Made by a program: the position numbers and the translations under genes
Assembly: GCA_963678565.1 (NCBI GenBank)
Contig: OY782875.1
Coordinates: forward strand, 248,001 to 312,000
DNA length: 64,000 bases
Direction: 5' to 3'
Source of the DNA: SKHV01 sp963678565
Lineage (GTDB): Bacteria; Bacteroidota; Bacteroidia; Bacteroidales; Prolixibacteraceae
The notes under the pieces: generated by a model
The model's database searches: none
What the model saw: the letters and a program-made list of their open reading frames with translations, nothing else
Told to the model about the DNA's origin: nothing
Shown here: positions 1 to 9,172 of the stretch, piece after piece
Position numbering within the stretch: position 1 is the stretch's first letter
Layout of the letters: each line of letters begins with the position of its first letter

Positions 1-279
1 AATTGGTATAATCTTCACAAAATTAAGAAAGGCACTAATGAGCCAATTTTTAAAAATATCGGCACGACCAAGAAAAACAGTTTGACCAGGTGCAGTAGTA
101 ACAATTACCATATCGTCCATTAATCCATTTTGATGATTCGGAGCAAAAATAACCGGCTGATCTCGCGGAATATTCTTGCGACCAATCACATGGAATTCTT
201 TATAAACTAAACGATGCGCTAACTGAATAAAAGGCTTTAGAAACGCATAACCTAAAGACCATTTTTCTACTTTTTTCAT
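1..279 (-). CDS. PlsC-type 1-acylglycerol-3-phosphate acyltransferase, partial (N-terminal 93 codons)
   Basis: Only the first 93 codons lie in the window; the gene runs off the left edge. The translation starts MKKVEKWSLGYAFLKPFIQ and contains IGRKNIPRDQPVIFAPNHQN followed by GLMDD. This is the first block of membrane glycerolipid acyltransferases: a catalytic His after an Asn, then an Asp five residues further on (HX5D rather than the textbook HX4D), followed by FLGRADIFKN, which resembles the second block. Such enzymes transfer a fatty acyl group to lysophosphatidate or a related acceptor at the inner membrane. The ATG at 279 is the only good start. Substrate cannot be told from the fragment. 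It is on the same strand as the transporter upstream, 93 bases away, with no obvious terminator between them. Confidence 0.72.
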   Translation of the reverse strand, partial: MKKVEKWSLGYAFLKPFIQLAHRLVYKEFHVIGRKNIPRDQPVIFAPNHQNGLMDDMVIVTTAPGQTVFLGRADIFKNWLISAFLNFVKIIPI

Positions 280-372
280 TTAAAAAGAAAGTATAGTTTG
301 GTTTTCATTTTCATGTGAAATATACACTAAAAAAAATAAAGTGGAAATCTACAGGGTATTTTTAACAATTTA

Positions 373-1338
373 CTACTGTAAAATCGGCTTCCGTCCCCAG
401 ATAGAGGCAATAATCAAACCAGAGATTATATGCCAAACGCCCCACCAAGCTGCAATAACCGCCATTCCACCTAATTCGAAGTCTGGTGGAAATATTTTAG
501 GATTAAACATTAAAGTTAGCGCTAAACCCGAATTTTGAATTCCGGTTTCGATTGAGATTGCACGTCGATCTCGGACATTCAATTTAAATAATTTTGCAAT
601 TGAAAAACCGGTTCCTAGTCCTAAAGCATTGTGCAATAACACAATCAAAAAAATAAGATGAATGCTTCCTAAAAATTGACTGAAATTGTTTTTCAACATT
701 ACTACCACCATTACAAGGAAGAAAACAACTGAAAAACCTTGAATTGGTTTGTGTACTTTCTTTGTAAATCGAGGTAAATATTTATTTGCCAAAATTCCAA
801 GAATTACCGGAATTCCAAGAATTAAAAAAACTGTTGAAAAAATTTGCACATGATCGATCACCAATGGTCGTAAAAACTCGCCTCCATTGTTGTTGTAAAA
901 CCGAACATACAAGCCTCCCCAAAACGAGAAGTTGAATGGAGTCATAAACACAGCCGATATGGTTGCAAAAGCAGTTAGAGTAACCGAAAGTGCAGAATTT
1001 CCTTTTGCTAAAGAGCTTAAAAAGTTAGAGATATTGCCTCCCGGACAACTGGCTACTAAAATCATTCCAAGTGCCACCGAGGGGGTTGGCCGAATGATCA
1101 TAATAAACAAAAGCGTTAATGCTGGGAGTAAGAAAAATTGAGAAACATAACCAACAATGGTTGGCTTTGGGTTTTTAAATATTTCTCTGAAATCTTCAAG
1201 ATGAATGCCTAAAGCAACACCAAACATGATAAATGCAATAGCGATATTTAACACCAGTAAACTTCCTTGTGAGAAATTTAATCTTACATGATCTAGTGCT
1301 TCTAACGATTCGAACATAGCCCAAAAATAGTAATGCAA
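373..1338 (-). CDS. Bile acid:sodium symporter (BASS/SBF) family transporter
   Basis: A 321-residue, very hydrophobic protein with about nine or ten predicted membrane spans. It carries the family hallmark ASCPGGNISNFLS near residue 95 and a second conserved glycine/asparagine stretch (SIETGIQNSGLAL) near residue 265, both of which form the sodium-binding crossover region in BASS transporters. Members move organic anions such as bile acids, keto acids or pantoate with sodium, but the substrate cannot be read from sequence. The first seven residues (MHYYFWA) look unlike family N-termini; Met-8 (position 1317, MFESLEAL) is an equally likely or better start. It sits upstream of the acyltransferase on the same strand. 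No regulatory site was recognised. Confidence 0.85.
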   Translation of the reverse strand: MHYYFWAMFESLEALDHVRLNFSQGSLLVLNIAIAFIMFGVALGIHLEDFREIFKNPKPTIVGYVSQFFLLPALTLLFIMIIRPTPSVALGMILVASCPGGNISNFLSSLAKGNSALSVTLTAFATISAVFMTPFNFSFWGGLYVRFYNNNGGEFLRPLVIDHVQIFSTVFLILGIPVILGILANKYLPRFTKKVHKPIQGFSVVFFLVMVVVMLKNNFSQFLGSIHLIFLIVLLHNALGLGTGFSIAKLFKLNVRDRRAISIETGIQNSGLALTLMFNPKIFPPDFELGGMAVIAAWWGVWHIISGLIIASIWGRKPILQ

Positions 1339-1452
1339 ACTTTGTTTTCGATGTTAAAATAACATTTAAAAACACAAGTTTCCAAAACCAAATCATAACC
1401 ATCTGTTTTTGTGAGCATTACAAATCATTTCAAAACCAAAAATCAGCAAAAC

Positions 1453-2508
1453 TTAAAAATGCCTCATTTTAAGCAAATGGAAACGCCCTAATTTAGCTCC
1501 AGAGAATTGAGATTGATATTGCCGCTTAATGCTTAAGGATAAAAGTTCATGTACAATTCGTTCAGTTTGATTTGGATATTTTATTTGAATGGCCTGTTCC
1601 GACCGCACCCAATCATTTAAATCCTCACCACTTTTTCGTAAACTATTCAAAACTTTCACATCCAACTTTTGAAGCATGGTCGCATTACAGCTTTGTTCGT
1701 ATTGATTTTTCATCGGGATTACGCATAGTTTTTTCCCCATGTAAATCGCCTCTGCAGGTGTTTCAAATCCGGCGTTGCAAAGCACACCACAACAATTTAT
1801 AAACGAATGAGTGAAACGGTCTAACTCAACAGGATAAATTTTAATATTCTGAAATTCATAAGCTTTTTTAGAATGTTTTGAGAATACTTCCCACGTACTC
1901 TCTTTAATTTTCGAGAGCACATTAATTATTTCCTCGTCGCTATAAGCAGGTAAATAAACGGTATAATGGTTTCCTTTTCTCGGCATCGCATTAAAAATGG
2001 AAGATCGAATAATGGGGGTAAAATTATTCTCATCGAGTGCTAAAAAATGAAAACCAAAATTGATTTTAGAGGGTGCATAATATTTCAAAATCAGTTCTGC
2101 AATGTTGTCCACCTTGCTTGGTCGTGGCGCTTTGGAATGTGTTACTGCATTTTGATGACTGATGCCCACACTTTCAATTCCTCTCAACTTACAAGCCCAA
2201 GCCGCAACAGGCTCAAAATCATTCAAAACTAAATCGTAATCTTTTACCGGAATTTTAAAAACATCTTTCAAAAACAAATCAATTCTAGCCTTTGCTAAAG
2301 TTTTAAATAAACTTACACCTCCCTTTTTCCCGAAAATAAAGCTCAGTCCAAAAAGTCGATATTTTACTTCAAATGGAAGATGCAAATCGCCTTGAATGCC
2401 ACTTACCAACACATCCACTTCTCCATACTTTCTAAGAATAGGAACAATTTCGGTGGCTCTGGCCAAATGACCATTGCCGGTACCTTGTATGGCATATAGT
2501 ATTCGCAT
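1453..2508 (-). CDS. GT-B fold glycosyltransferase, MurG/UGT-like
   Basis: A 351-residue protein beginning MRILYAIQGTGNGHLARA, the glycine-rich GNGH loop of GT28/UGT-type glycosyltransferases, with a C-terminal donor-site block (CNAGFETPAEAIYMGKKL, near residues 245-262, then PMKNQYEQ) that matches the nucleotide-sugar side of a GT-B fold. It lacks a signal peptide and should act on the cytoplasmic face. Its start lies two bases after the stop of the metallophosphoesterase gene at 2511-3350, so the two are almost certainly cotranscribed, with the phosphoesterase first. Genes of this kind often decorate a lipid acceptor, but the acceptor here is unknown. Similar proteins are usually annotated only as glycosyltransferase family protein. 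Confidence 0.75.
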   Translation of the reverse strand: MRILYAIQGTGNGHLARATEIVPILRKYGEVDVLVSGIQGDLHLPFEVKYRLFGLSFIFGKKGGVSLFKTLAKARIDLFLKDVFKIPVKDYDLVLNDFEPVAAWACKLRGIESVGISHQNAVTHSKAPRPSKVDNIAELILKYYAPSKINFGFHFLALDENNFTPIIRSSIFNAMPRKGNHYTVYLPAYSDEEIINVLSKIKESTWEVFSKHSKKAYEFQNIKIYPVELDRFTHSFINCCGVLCNAGFETPAEAIYMGKKLCVIPMKNQYEQSCNATMLQKLDVKVLNSLRKSGEDLNDWVRSEQAIQIKYPNQTERIVHELLSLSIKRQYQSQFSGAKLGRFHLLKMRHF

Positions 2509-2510
2509 TT

Positions 2511-3350
2511 CTAAATAATTGCTAATTCACGCATTAACGACTGATAAACCTCTTTTTCATCAGGAATTTCAAAATCTTCATAAGGAGAAGAATCTTCAAA
2601 TTCAGAAAATTGAACCAGCGACCAACGCCCATTTTCATATTCTGCAGCGGTCATATTCTCCACCCAATCGCCACAATTGATGTAGTTTACAATTCCGTGT
2701 TCGTTAATGATGGTTTTATCTTTGGGAATGTGCGTATGACCGCAAATAACTGTATGATAATCTTTTTGGGCAGCAACTTTTGAAATTGCGAGTTCAAACT
2801 TCGAAGGCTGAGGCTTGTCCTGTATCAGCTTTTTTTTCAAGCTTCGATAAATTACAATTTCTCTTCTCCCTAACAACTTCAGGAAATAGTTAACTCCTTT
2901 GTTCAGCAAGGTCAATAAGCCATAAGCAGCGGCCCCAAACTTTGCCAATTTTTTACTTCGATGAATGATGTTATCAAATATATCGCCATGAAAGATCCAG
3001 GTTTTCTTGCCTTCTAACTCGAGCACCAATTGATTCACAATTTTCAGATTACCCATCTCACTTCCATTAAATTTTCGAAGAAACTCATCGTGATTTCCAG
3101 TAACATAAAAAAGCTTTACTCCATTTTCGAGCATTTTAATAAAATGACGAATTATTTTTAAGTGTGGTTTCGGAAAATAATTTCTCGAAAAACGCCACGA
3201 ATCAATTATGTCACCATTAAGCACTAATATTTCCGGATTGATTGATTTCAAATACCGCAATAATTCTTTTGCCTTACTGGCATGAGTTGCCAAATGTAAA
3301 TCTGAAATTACTGATACCTTCAACTTCCTAGTCCGTGTTTTCATACTCAA
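2511..3350 (-). CDS. Calcineurin-like metallophosphoesterase, UDP-2,3-diacylglucosamine diphosphatase-like
   Basis: A 279-residue protein with the full set of metallophosphoesterase motifs in order: SDLHLA (Asp-17, His-19), NGDIID (Asp-47), GNHDEF near residue 100, FHGDIFD near 133 and CGHTHIP near 208. The fold and length match LpxH-like enzymes and their Bacteroidota paralogues. A second, more canonical LpxH is encoded at 38175-38933, so this copy probably has a different job, perhaps acting on the same envelope lipid or sugar as the glycosyltransferase that follows after two bases. The N-terminus MSMKTRTRKL has two Met codons; the choice between residue 1 and 3 is open. There is no signal peptide. 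Confidence 0.75.
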   Translation of the reverse strand: MSMKTRTRKLKVSVISDLHLATHASKAKELLRYLKSINPEILVLNGDIIDSWRFSRNYFPKPHLKIIRHFIKMLENGVKLFYVTGNHDEFLRKFNGSEMGNLKIVNQLVLELEGKKTWIFHGDIFDNIIHRSKKLAKFGAAAYGLLTLLNKGVNYFLKLLGRREIVIYRSLKKKLIQDKPQPSKFELAISKVAAQKDYHTVICGHTHIPKDKTIINEHGIVNYINCGDWVENMTAAEYENGRWSLVQFSEFEDSSPYEDFEIPDEKEVYQSLMRELAII

Positions 3351-3542
3351 ACTAAATTAATGAAGTAAAGATGAGAAGCTACTTTTAATTGGTCATTAAT
3401 TGAATATCAAGAGATACTCGAAGAATGAATTTCTAAGTTAAGTTTAAATCATCGTAGCCACATGTCTTGCACAAAGTATCAGGCATTTCCAAAAGTATTT
3501 TTTTTATCTTTAAATCCCAGACAATTAAAAGAGGGGGGCAAA

Positions 3543-4664
3543 ATGAATACTGAATACGCAAGCGCTGAGCGTTCGGATAAAAATACGCTGCTTAAACAAA
3601 AAGCTTTATTTCAAGACAATAAACTAGTAAAAGTAATCACTAATGCTGTTTCATCAGCCTTAGTGATTCTCAACGAAAATAGACAAATCATTTACATGAA
3701 CGATTTGTTTTCACAAATAACTAATCGAAAACAAATTGATGAAATCATAGGATTAAGGGCCGGTGAAGCACTTGAATGCATTCACTCATATCGTTCTGAG
3801 GGAGGTTGTGGCACTACTGAATTTTGCAAAAAATGTGGTGCGGTAAACTCCATTTTAGAAGCACAAAAGGGATGGAAAAATGTAAGTGAATGTTCTATTA
3901 CGTCAAAAAGAGATGTAACTTTCGATCTTGAAGTTACTTCAAGCCCATTTGATTATAACGAAGAAAAATTCATAATATTTACTGTTAAAGATATTTCTGA
4001 TCGTAATAGAAGAAACATCCTTGAAAGAGTTTTCTTCCACGATGTGTTAAATAGTGCGGGAGGAATTTCTGGATTGTCTGAAGTTTTAACCGAAACAGAC
4101 AACATTGAAGAATACCACAATTTTGCTAAAATCATTCATAATAATGCAGAACTCTTAATTAACGAAATTTCATCTCATCGGCAGTTATTATCTGCTGAAA
4201 AGGGAGAATTACAAACAGATTTTAAATCTTATTCAAGCGAGGAAATTTTAAATCAGATTATTGAACTTTATTCAAATCATCAAATCTCAAAAGACAACAA
4301 AATTATCATTTCAAGCCATTCTGAAACTTTCCAATTTAAAACAGATTCTACTTTGCTAAATAGAGTGGTTGGTAATATGACCAAAAATGCAATCGAAGCC
4401 TCAAATCCGAATTCAGAAATTACACTGAAAGCTGAATTAAAACAAAACAAACCAACTTTTTCGGTACATAACCAAAGCTATATTTCATACGAATCTCAGT
4501 TGCAAATATTTAAGCGCTCCTTCTCAACCAAAGGCTCGGGAAGAGGAATTGGAACCTACAGCATGAAATTACTAGGAGAAAAATATTTGAGAGGAAAAGT
4601 TTGGTTCGAAACAAATCTAAAGCAAGGAACCACTTTCTATATTCAGCTTCCTGCAAGCGATTAA
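3543..4664 (+). CDS. PAS-domain sensor histidine kinase with Cys-rich sensor loop
   Basis: The start is placed at 3543, where the ATG follows a strong purine tract (GAGGGGGGC); the upstream in-frame extension to 3462 looks non-coding. The 373-residue product has a PAS domain (about 30-155) holding four cysteines spaced C-X9-C-X5-C-X2-C (Cys-79, 89, 95, 98) around GGCGTTEFCKKCG. It then has a variant His box FFHDVLN (His-166), an N box in GNMTKNAIEAS (Asn-278) and a Gly-rich ATP lid STKGSGRGIGTYS (about 328-340); the usual DxGxG G1 motif is not evident. No membrane span, so it is a cytoplasmic sensor. The cysteines could bind a metal, an Fe-S cluster or sense redox state (inference). No response regulator lies nearby; a secreted LamG gene follows after 37 bases. 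Confidence 0.85.
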   Translation: MNTEYASAERSDKNTLLKQKALFQDNKLVKVITNAVSSALVILNENRQIIYMNDLFSQITNRKQIDEIIGLRAGEALECIHSYRSEGGCGTTEFCKKCGAVNSILEAQKGWKNVSECSITSKRDVTFDLEVTSSPFDYNEEKFIIFTVKDISDRNRRNILERVFFHDVLNSAGGISGLSEVLTETDNIEEYHNFAKIIHNNAELLINEISSHRQLLSAEKGELQTDFKSYSSEEILNQIIELYSNHQISKDNKIIISSHSETFQFKTDSTLLNRVVGNMTKNAIEASNPNSEITLKAELKQNKPTFSVHNQSYISYESQLQIFKRSFSTKGSGRGIGTYSMKLLGEKYLRGKVWFETNLKQGTTFYIQLPASD

Positions 4665-4701
4665 AGACTATATTGGCACTAATTAACTTAATCTAACAAC
4701 A

Positions 4702-5661
4702 ATGCAATATCGCAACAAAATCACCTTTACCTTTCTTATTCTTCTTGCTTCTGTTTTATCTTTTGGTCAAGAACCCACTTCGCATCTGTGGATTTTAAAC
4801 AGCCTAAGCAACATTGATGGAAACAATGTTTCGATTCTGGGAAATCCCGAGGTAGTTGCAACCGACTTGGGAGATGCCATCGAATTTGATGGAGTTGGCG
4901 ACCGAATTTTAGTAGATGCCAATCCAATCGGGGAAGCAAAAGAATTTACGGTAGAAGTAATTTTTAAGCCTTACGGTTCGGCCTTAAATCAAAACAACGA
5001 TCCACGTTTTATTCATATTCAAGATCCTAACGACTCAAAATCGAAACGTGTGATGATGGAAATTAGAGTAAATGCTTCGAATCAAATGTATTTAGATGGA
5101 TTTATGCTAACTGATAACGACAATTTAGCTTTGATTGACGAAACCAAAACACATGCAACCAACGAATGGATTCATGCGGCAATCACCTTTAAAGAAAACA
5201 CGTTTACCACATACATTAATGGCGTAATGGAGCTTAGCGGAACGGTAAACTATGATTCTAAAATTTTAGACCGTAACGGAAAAACTTCGATTGGAGCACG
5301 AATGGACGCTCGCAACTGGTACAACGGAATTGTAAAGTGTTTAAAAATCACACACGAAAGTCTTGCCCCCGAAACATTTATTTCAGTTGATCAATTCAAA
5401 ACCAACAGTGTTTCGGAACTGCAAAACAATAACGATATTCTAAAATACAACCCTCAAACAAAAAGCATTCTTTTAAACAAATTGAATGAGAATTCAACTG
5501 CGGAAGCAACCGCTTATAATATGCAAGGAAGGGCTATTAAAACCTTTTATCTAAATCAGAACAAGTCCAATTTATCAGTAGCAAACTGGCAAAAAGGAGT
5601 GTACATTATCCAAATAAAAAAGGATGAGCAGTTTGCCAAGCAACGCATACTCATCCAATAA
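4702..5661 (+). CDS. Secreted LamG-domain protein with T9SS sorting domain
   Basis: A 319-residue protein with an N-terminal signal peptide (hydrophobic TFTFLILLASVLSF, cleavage probably after the FGQ region). Residues about 25-220 form a concanavalin A-like/LamG domain (DAIEFDGVGDRILVD, EFTVEVIFKP, EWIHAAITFKENTFTTYING, TSIGARMD), a jelly-roll that usually binds carbohydrate. Residues about 240-319 look like a type A C-terminal sorting domain of the type IX secretion system (TAYNMQGRAIKTF, GVYIIQIKKD, QRILIQ end). It should be exported and attached or released at the cell surface. No catalytic residues were recognised. It lies 37 bases after the histidine kinase, perhaps on the same transcript, and converges with the alkaline phosphatase. 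Confidence 0.8.
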   Translation: MQYRNKITFTFLILLASVLSFGQEPTSHLWILNSLSNIDGNNVSILGNPEVVATDLGDAIEFDGVGDRILVDANPIGEAKEFTVEVIFKPYGSALNQNNDPRFIHIQDPNDSKSKRVMMEIRVNASNQMYLDGFMLTDNDNLALIDETKTHATNEWIHAAITFKENTFTTYINGVMELSGTVNYDSKILDRNGKTSIGARMDARNWYNGIVKCLKITHESLAPETFISVDQFKTNSVSELQNNNDILKYNPQTKSILLNKLNENSTAEATAYNMQGRAIKTFYLNQNKSNLSVANWQKGVYIIQIKKDEQFAKQRILIQ

Positions 5662-5709
5662 TATTTTTCATTGTCTAATTGTAAAACTCTGAATTAACAG
5701 AGCTTGAAT

Positions 5710-6861
5710 TTATTTCAACAATTCCATAATTTTCTTTGGAATATCGGTATTATCAATAATTCCGGTAAAATTTTCGGCACCTGGGCCAAAGGCATACACC
5801 GGAACCATTATTCCAGTGTGCGATCCGGTTGTGAAATCTCCTAGCACATCTCCGGTTTCAAAGTTGCCATCTTCTATTGTAAAACCACCAGTTTCGTGAT
5901 CGGCTGTAACAATAACTAAGGTTTCTTTATCCTTGGCTGCAAATTTAAGTACTTCGCCAATTGTTCTATCAAAATCGAGCATCTCATTTACAATATAAGA
6001 GGTACTATTTTGGTGGCCTCCCCAATCGATTTGAGAACCTTCAATCATCATGAAGAAACCGTCTTTATCTTTACTTAGTATTTCAATTGCTTTTTTCGAA
6101 GCTTTTGGTAAAAAGTCGCCACGCCCATAAGCATATGCTGCTAAGTGCTCTGGAGCCAAAAATCCAGCAACCTTATCATTCTTAACTTCTAAGAGCTCAT
6201 CGAGCGTTGAAACAACACTGTATCCCTTCTGCTCTAATTTTTCCGACAAATTAACTCCATCTTTACGTCTTTCAAAAAAGTTGCGACCGCCACCAACAAA
6301 CAAATCCATGCTTGAGTTGGCAAAATCTGCAGCAATTGCTTCGTACATATTACGTGAAGGTTGATGTGCAACAAATGCAGCTGGTGTTGCATGCGTTACT
6401 GCACAAGTTACAACAACTCCGGTTGCTAAACCTTCTTTTTGAAGTTTCTCTGCAATGTTTTCAACTTCAACAGTATCAGAATTTACACCAATTGCACCCT
6501 TATAGGTTTTTTTACCTGACGAAAGTGCAGTTCCTGCAGCTGCCGAGTCGGTTACAAATTTATCGAAAGCGTAGGTAGTACAAAATCCAATACTTTTAAA
6601 GTTGTTTAAGTACAAATCGCCTCCATTGGCAACATATCCTGCATAAGTATGTGCCAACCCCATACCATCACCGATTAAAAGAATTACATTCTTTGGAGTT
6701 TCGTTTTTACTTGGTTCTTTAATTTCTTCAACCTTATAAAAACCTTTTCCCTTGTAAAATTTAGCGTTTTCTGCCTCAGAAATGTCTTTATAATTCTCTT
6801 GGGCAAAAGAAAACTGAGCAATAAATAATGCTACAAAAAGGAATAAAATACTACGTTTCAT
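5710..6861 (-). CDS. Alkaline phosphatase, PhoA family
   Basis: A 383-residue secreted enzyme with a clear signal peptide (SILFLFVALFIAQFSFA, then QEN). All active-site signatures are visible: LLIGDGMG (Asp-65, metal), VTDSAAAGTALSSGKK (nucleophile Ser-106), THATPAAFVAH, EGSQIDWGGHQN, TADHETGGF and GSHTGIMVP, which provide the zinc and magnesium ligands. It hydrolyses phosphomonoesters in the periplasm or outside the cell to release phosphate. It is shorter than E. coli PhoA, as is usual for this Bacteroidota group, and lacks a T9SS tail. Its gene stands alone, convergent with the LamG gene. No obvious Pho box was recognised upstream. Confidence 0.93.
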   Translation of the reverse strand: MKRSILFLFVALFIAQFSFAQENYKDISEAENAKFYKGKGFYKVEEIKEPSKNETPKNVILLIGDGMGLAHTYAGYVANGGDLYLNNFKSIGFCTTYAFDKFVTDSAAAGTALSSGKKTYKGAIGVNSDTVEVENIAEKLQKEGLATGVVVTCAVTHATPAAFVAHQPSRNMYEAIAADFANSSMDLFVGGGRNFFERRKDGVNLSEKLEQKGYSVVSTLDELLEVKNDKVAGFLAPEHLAAYAYGRGDFLPKASKKAIEILSKDKDGFFMMIEGSQIDWGGHQNSTSYIVNEMLDFDRTIGEVLKFAAKDKETLVIVTADHETGGFTIEDGNFETGDVLGDFTTGSHTGIMVPVYAFGPGAENFTGIIDNTDIPKKIMELLK

Positions 6862-6960
6862 ATTTGAGTGATTTAATTTTTAAATTTCTTTTTATTGAAT
6901 CCCAATCATTCGGGTTTTAAGTTTTAATTCCAAATTAAACAGATATTAATTGAATCAACG

Positions 6961-7644
6961 TTAAATTACTATTTTTTTATTGTTGGTTAATTGCTCTAGC
7001 TCAAACGATTCGTTTAAGGAATAATAAACCGGTTGTGTTTGAAAAATACCATAAATACAGTCCATAAACAGAAATTCTGCTAAAATGTTTTCTGCCTCAA
7101 ATCGCTTGATTCCTGCAACTTTCACAAACTTTGATAAAGTAATCTGCTGGTGCTCCGACAAATAATCGATCAATACTTTTCGTGGTTTATTATATTCAAA
7201 AAACAAACCAATTTTATTTCGGGCTAATTTCCAAGATTTTAACAAAACCTGATTGGCCAGAATGTTTTCATCGTCTTTTCGAATGTAGGCTAACCACTTT
7301 TTATCGTCTGATTCTGCATAATGAGGTTTATCAATACTCGGGCCAACACTTACTTCTAGCACAATTTTGCCTTCAATTTCCCAGGTGTTAGTTTCGAATT
7401 GGATTTTTGGACTACTATACAAATTAGCAGCAGCCTCGATCATATAATATTCTTCATCGGTACGCACTCCAGCAATATTTCCATTGTCTTTCACCCCTAT
7501 TAACAACCTACCACCATCGGTATTCGCAAACGCCACCAACGATTTTGCAATCTTCCGGGAATCGTTGATGCAAAACTTAAAATCCTGCTGCTGATGCTCT
7601 CCTTGAGCAATTAATTTGTATAATGGATGCACCTGAAGTTTCAT
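6961..7644 (-). CDS. AlbA_2/Schlafen-type putative DNA-binding protein
   Basis: A 227-residue protein whose first half matches the AlbA_2 (divergent AAA-4/Schlafen) domain: EHQQQDFKFCIND, KSLVAFANTDGGRLLIGVKD and DKPHYAESDDKKWLAYIRKD are the typical conserved blocks. The last third, about residues 155-215, looks like a winged-helix module (LSEHQQITLSKFVKVAGIKR). Proteins of this kind are often called transcriptional regulators or ATP-binding proteins; some relatives act in defence or as Schlafen-like nucleases, but nothing here shows nuclease activity. It stands between folC and alkaline phosphatase on the same strand with gaps of about 90-100 bases each side and is probably transcribed separately. 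Confidence 0.75.
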   Translation of the reverse strand: MKLQVHPLYKLIAQGEHQQQDFKFCINDSRKIAKSLVAFANTDGGRLLIGVKDNGNIAGVRTDEEYYMIEAAANLYSSPKIQFETNTWEIEGKIVLEVSVGPSIDKPHYAESDDKKWLAYIRKDDENILANQVLLKSWKLARNKIGLFFEYNKPRKVLIDYLSEHQQITLSKFVKVAGIKRFEAENILAEFLFMDCIYGIFQTQPVYYSLNESFELEQLTNNKKIVI

Positions 7645-7737
7645 CTTTTCATACTTTTCAGAATTAACAATAGGCCATATCTTGTTTCAAGATAACGGCT
7701 GTTTTCTTCAATTGTTCGTATAACTATTTCGACGCAA

Positions 7738-9012
7738 CTAAACAACTTCGGCTACAACAAAAGTACTTCCTCCAATAAAAACCAAATCGCTTTTACTGGC
7801 AGCCTTCATTGCCGCTTCATAAGCTGATTTCACTGTTGGAAATGCCTTCCCTTTTAAGTTGAATTTTTTTGCAATATGCTGCAACTCTTCAGAAGGGATT
7901 GCTCTATTTATGTCTGCTTTCGTAAAATAATAAGCAGCTTCAAGCGGAAGCAATTTCAAAATAGAATCAATCGATTTATCATTGGCCATTCCCCAAACAA
8001 TGTGTAATTGATCGTAATCAAGCTCTGAAAGTTGTTGTGCAATTTCACTCACTCCGGCTTCGTTGTGGCCCGTATCGCAAATCACCTTCGGAACTTCATT
8101 CAATTGCTGCCATCGTCCTAATAAGCCCGTTTGGTGAATAATTTTTTTCAATCCATCTAAAATTGCTATATCGGTTATTTTCCATCCTGCTTTACGCAAA
8201 AGATCAATGGATGCTATGATTGTTCGCAAGTTCTTTTTTTGATAATTTCCTTTTAATCCAAAATCAATATTTTGAAGGTAAACCTCACTTTGGTTGCTTC
8301 TTCTGAATACTACATTTTCGGTATTGGTAAAATAAAAATCCTGATCTGCAAATACAATCGGACTTAGATGTTGCGCGGCTTTCGAAATAAAAACATTTTC
8401 CGTCTCTGCACTAGTTTCCCCAACTACAAGTGGAATATTATTTTTAATAATCCCGGCCTTTTCATCTGCAATTTCGGACAAAGTATTTCCCAATAAATTG
8501 GTATGATCTAAACTAATATTGGTAATCACACAAAGTTCGGGTGAGATAATGTTTGTAGAATCTAAACGCCCTCCCAAGCCTACTTCAACAAGGGCAATAT
8601 CAACTTCTTGTTGGGCAAAATAATCGAAAGCCATGATTACGGTTAATTCAAAAAACGAAGGTGATAACTTTGCCTCACATTCGATATATTTCTGAACAAA
8701 ACCTACCACAAAATTTTCAGTGATCATTGCACCATTTACCCGAATGCGCTCTCTAAAATCTTTTAAGTGAGGGGATGTATACAAACCAACTTTATATCCG
8801 GCCGATTGCAAAACCGAAGCCAACGAATGCGAAACCGAACCTTTTCCATTGGTTCCGGCCACATGGATGGATTTGAACTTTTTCGATGGATTCCCAAACA
8901 ATTGATCAATTGCATAGGTATTATCAAGATTCGGCTTTAAAGCTGCAGCTCCAATTCGCTGATACATTGGCAGCTGCTTATACAGGTAATCTAAAGTTGC
9001 TGAATAGTCCAT
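7738..9012 (-). CDS. folC: Bifunctional folylpolyglutamate synthase/dihydrofolate synthase FolC
   Basis: The product joins glutamate to dihydropteroate and extends the polyglutamate tail of folates. The 424-residue protein read from Met at 9012 (MDYSATLDYLYKQLPMYQR) has the Mur-ligase-type P-loop HVAGTNGKGSVSH (about 50-62), the following SPHLKDFRERIRVNG block, VEVGLGGRLDSTN, ITNISLDHTNLLG and the C-terminal ligase domain with CDTGHNEAG. Twelve more in-frame codons exist upstream (to 9048) but the homology begins at 9012, so that start is chosen. It is divergent from the PIN-PhoH gene. No pathway neighbours are present. Confidence 0.93.
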   Translation of the reverse strand: MDYSATLDYLYKQLPMYQRIGAAALKPNLDNTYAIDQLFGNPSKKFKSIHVAGTNGKGSVSHSLASVLQSAGYKVGLYTSPHLKDFRERIRVNGAMITENFVVGFVQKYIECEAKLSPSFFELTVIMAFDYFAQQEVDIALVEVGLGGRLDSTNIISPELCVITNISLDHTNLLGNTLSEIADEKAGIIKNNIPLVVGETSAETENVFISKAAQHLSPIVFADQDFYFTNTENVVFRRSNQSEVYLQNIDFGLKGNYQKKNLRTIIASIDLLRKAGWKITDIAILDGLKKIIHQTGLLGRWQQLNEVPKVICDTGHNEAGVSEIAQQLSELDYDQLHIVWGMANDKSIDSILKLLPLEAAYYFTKADINRAIPSEELQHIAKKFNLKGKAFPTVKSAYEAAMKAASKSDLVFIGGSTFVVAEVV

Positions 9013-9172
9013 CCTTTTTGTAATAATCAATTGAAAAAAACTGTTCATTCAATTGTTAATAATTCGATGCAAATTTCTATAAAAATAATAGCAATACGAA
9101 AACGAATTCCCTAATTTTAGAGAATAGCAGAATTGATGCCTCAATTTTGTTGAAACATAAAATAAAAAACAT

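Noticed and set aside
3462..3542. In-frame N-terminal extension of the histidine kinase
   Set aside because: It has no homology, and a strong GAGGGGGGC ribosome site directly precedes the ATG at 3543.
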